Assembly (NCBI GenBank): GCA_035551355.1
Contig: DASZNF010000043.1
Span: 1 to 29,916, forward strand
Source: DATATV01 sp035551355
Lineage (GTDB): Bacteria > Actinomycetota > Actinomycetes > Mycobacteriales > Pseudonocardiaceae
Reading direction: 5' to 3'
Length of the DNA: 29,916 nucleotides
The notes beneath the pieces are model-generated. The model did no database searches. It was not told the DNA's origin and saw only the letters and a program-made list of their open reading frames with translations. The stretch's first letter is position 1. Each line of letters begins with the position of its first letter. The translations under genes and the position numbers were made by a program. Shown piece after piece: positions 29,915 through 29,916 of this stretch.

Positions 29915-29916
29915 CA

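Noticed and set aside
1..29916. Insertion sequences, prophage or integrated element
   Set aside because: No transposase, integrase, terminal inverted repeats or target-site duplications seen. The tRNA-Thr at the right edge shows no attachment-site duplicate in the window.

Overview
The window comes from a high-GC actinomycete. The very high G+C, the GTG starts, a leaderless-looking regulator gene and the gene order all point to the Actinomycetes, most likely the Pseudonocardiaceae; genus cannot be decided from the sequence. The right two thirds follow the order known in Mycobacterium tuberculosis around Rv3661 to Rv3644c: HAD hydrolase, ssd, Tad genes, DEAD/DEAH helicase, topA, holB. Protein families call this block the 'helicase/secretion neighborhood'.

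Region 1 (1-5.3 kb, minus strand) is a cell-wall turnover cluster. It holds NamZ (exo-beta-N-acetylmuramidase, DUF1343), an AmiE-like serine hydrolase, an L,D-transpeptidase, the RpiR-type regulator MurR, and MurQ (MurNAc-6-phosphate etherase, cut by the window edge). The set resembles the Bacillus subtilis murQ-murR-amiE-namZ locus, with an added L,D-transpeptidase. namZ and murR each have a TTGACC-N17-TAASTT promoter with similar bases around the -10 box; murR appears to be leaderless.

Region 2 (5.1-6.9 kb) holds the HAD-IB hydrolase. Downstream of it, on the same strand, is a roughly 250-nt stretch of nested hairpins ending in a strong GNRA-capped terminator-like stem. This is the relative position of the 6S-like Ms1/MTS2823 RNA in mycobacteria.

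Region 3 (6.6-12.6 kb, plus strand) is a Tad/Flp pilus-type operon: ssd, tadA, tadB, tadC, a DUF4244 pilin-like peptide, TadE and a second TadE-like protein. The junctions carry short tandem repeats, each different. Three junctions hold small low-complexity ORFs that overlap the preceding stop codon, so translation could run on without a gap.

Region 4 (12.6-18.1 kb) contains a repeat-rich gap, a structured leader, a small degenerate prim-pol protein, a convergent MrfA-like helicase with DUF1998, and a membrane-anchored class A beta-lactamase-fold protein.

Region 5 (18.1-29.9 kb) contains a proton-pumping pyrophosphatase with the K+-independent signature, topoisomerase I, an unrecognised membrane-anchored Pro/Arg-rich protein, an MFS transporter fused to a thymidylate kinase-like domain without a P-loop, DNA polymerase III delta', a large secreted and membrane-anchored protein, and tRNA-Thr(CGT).
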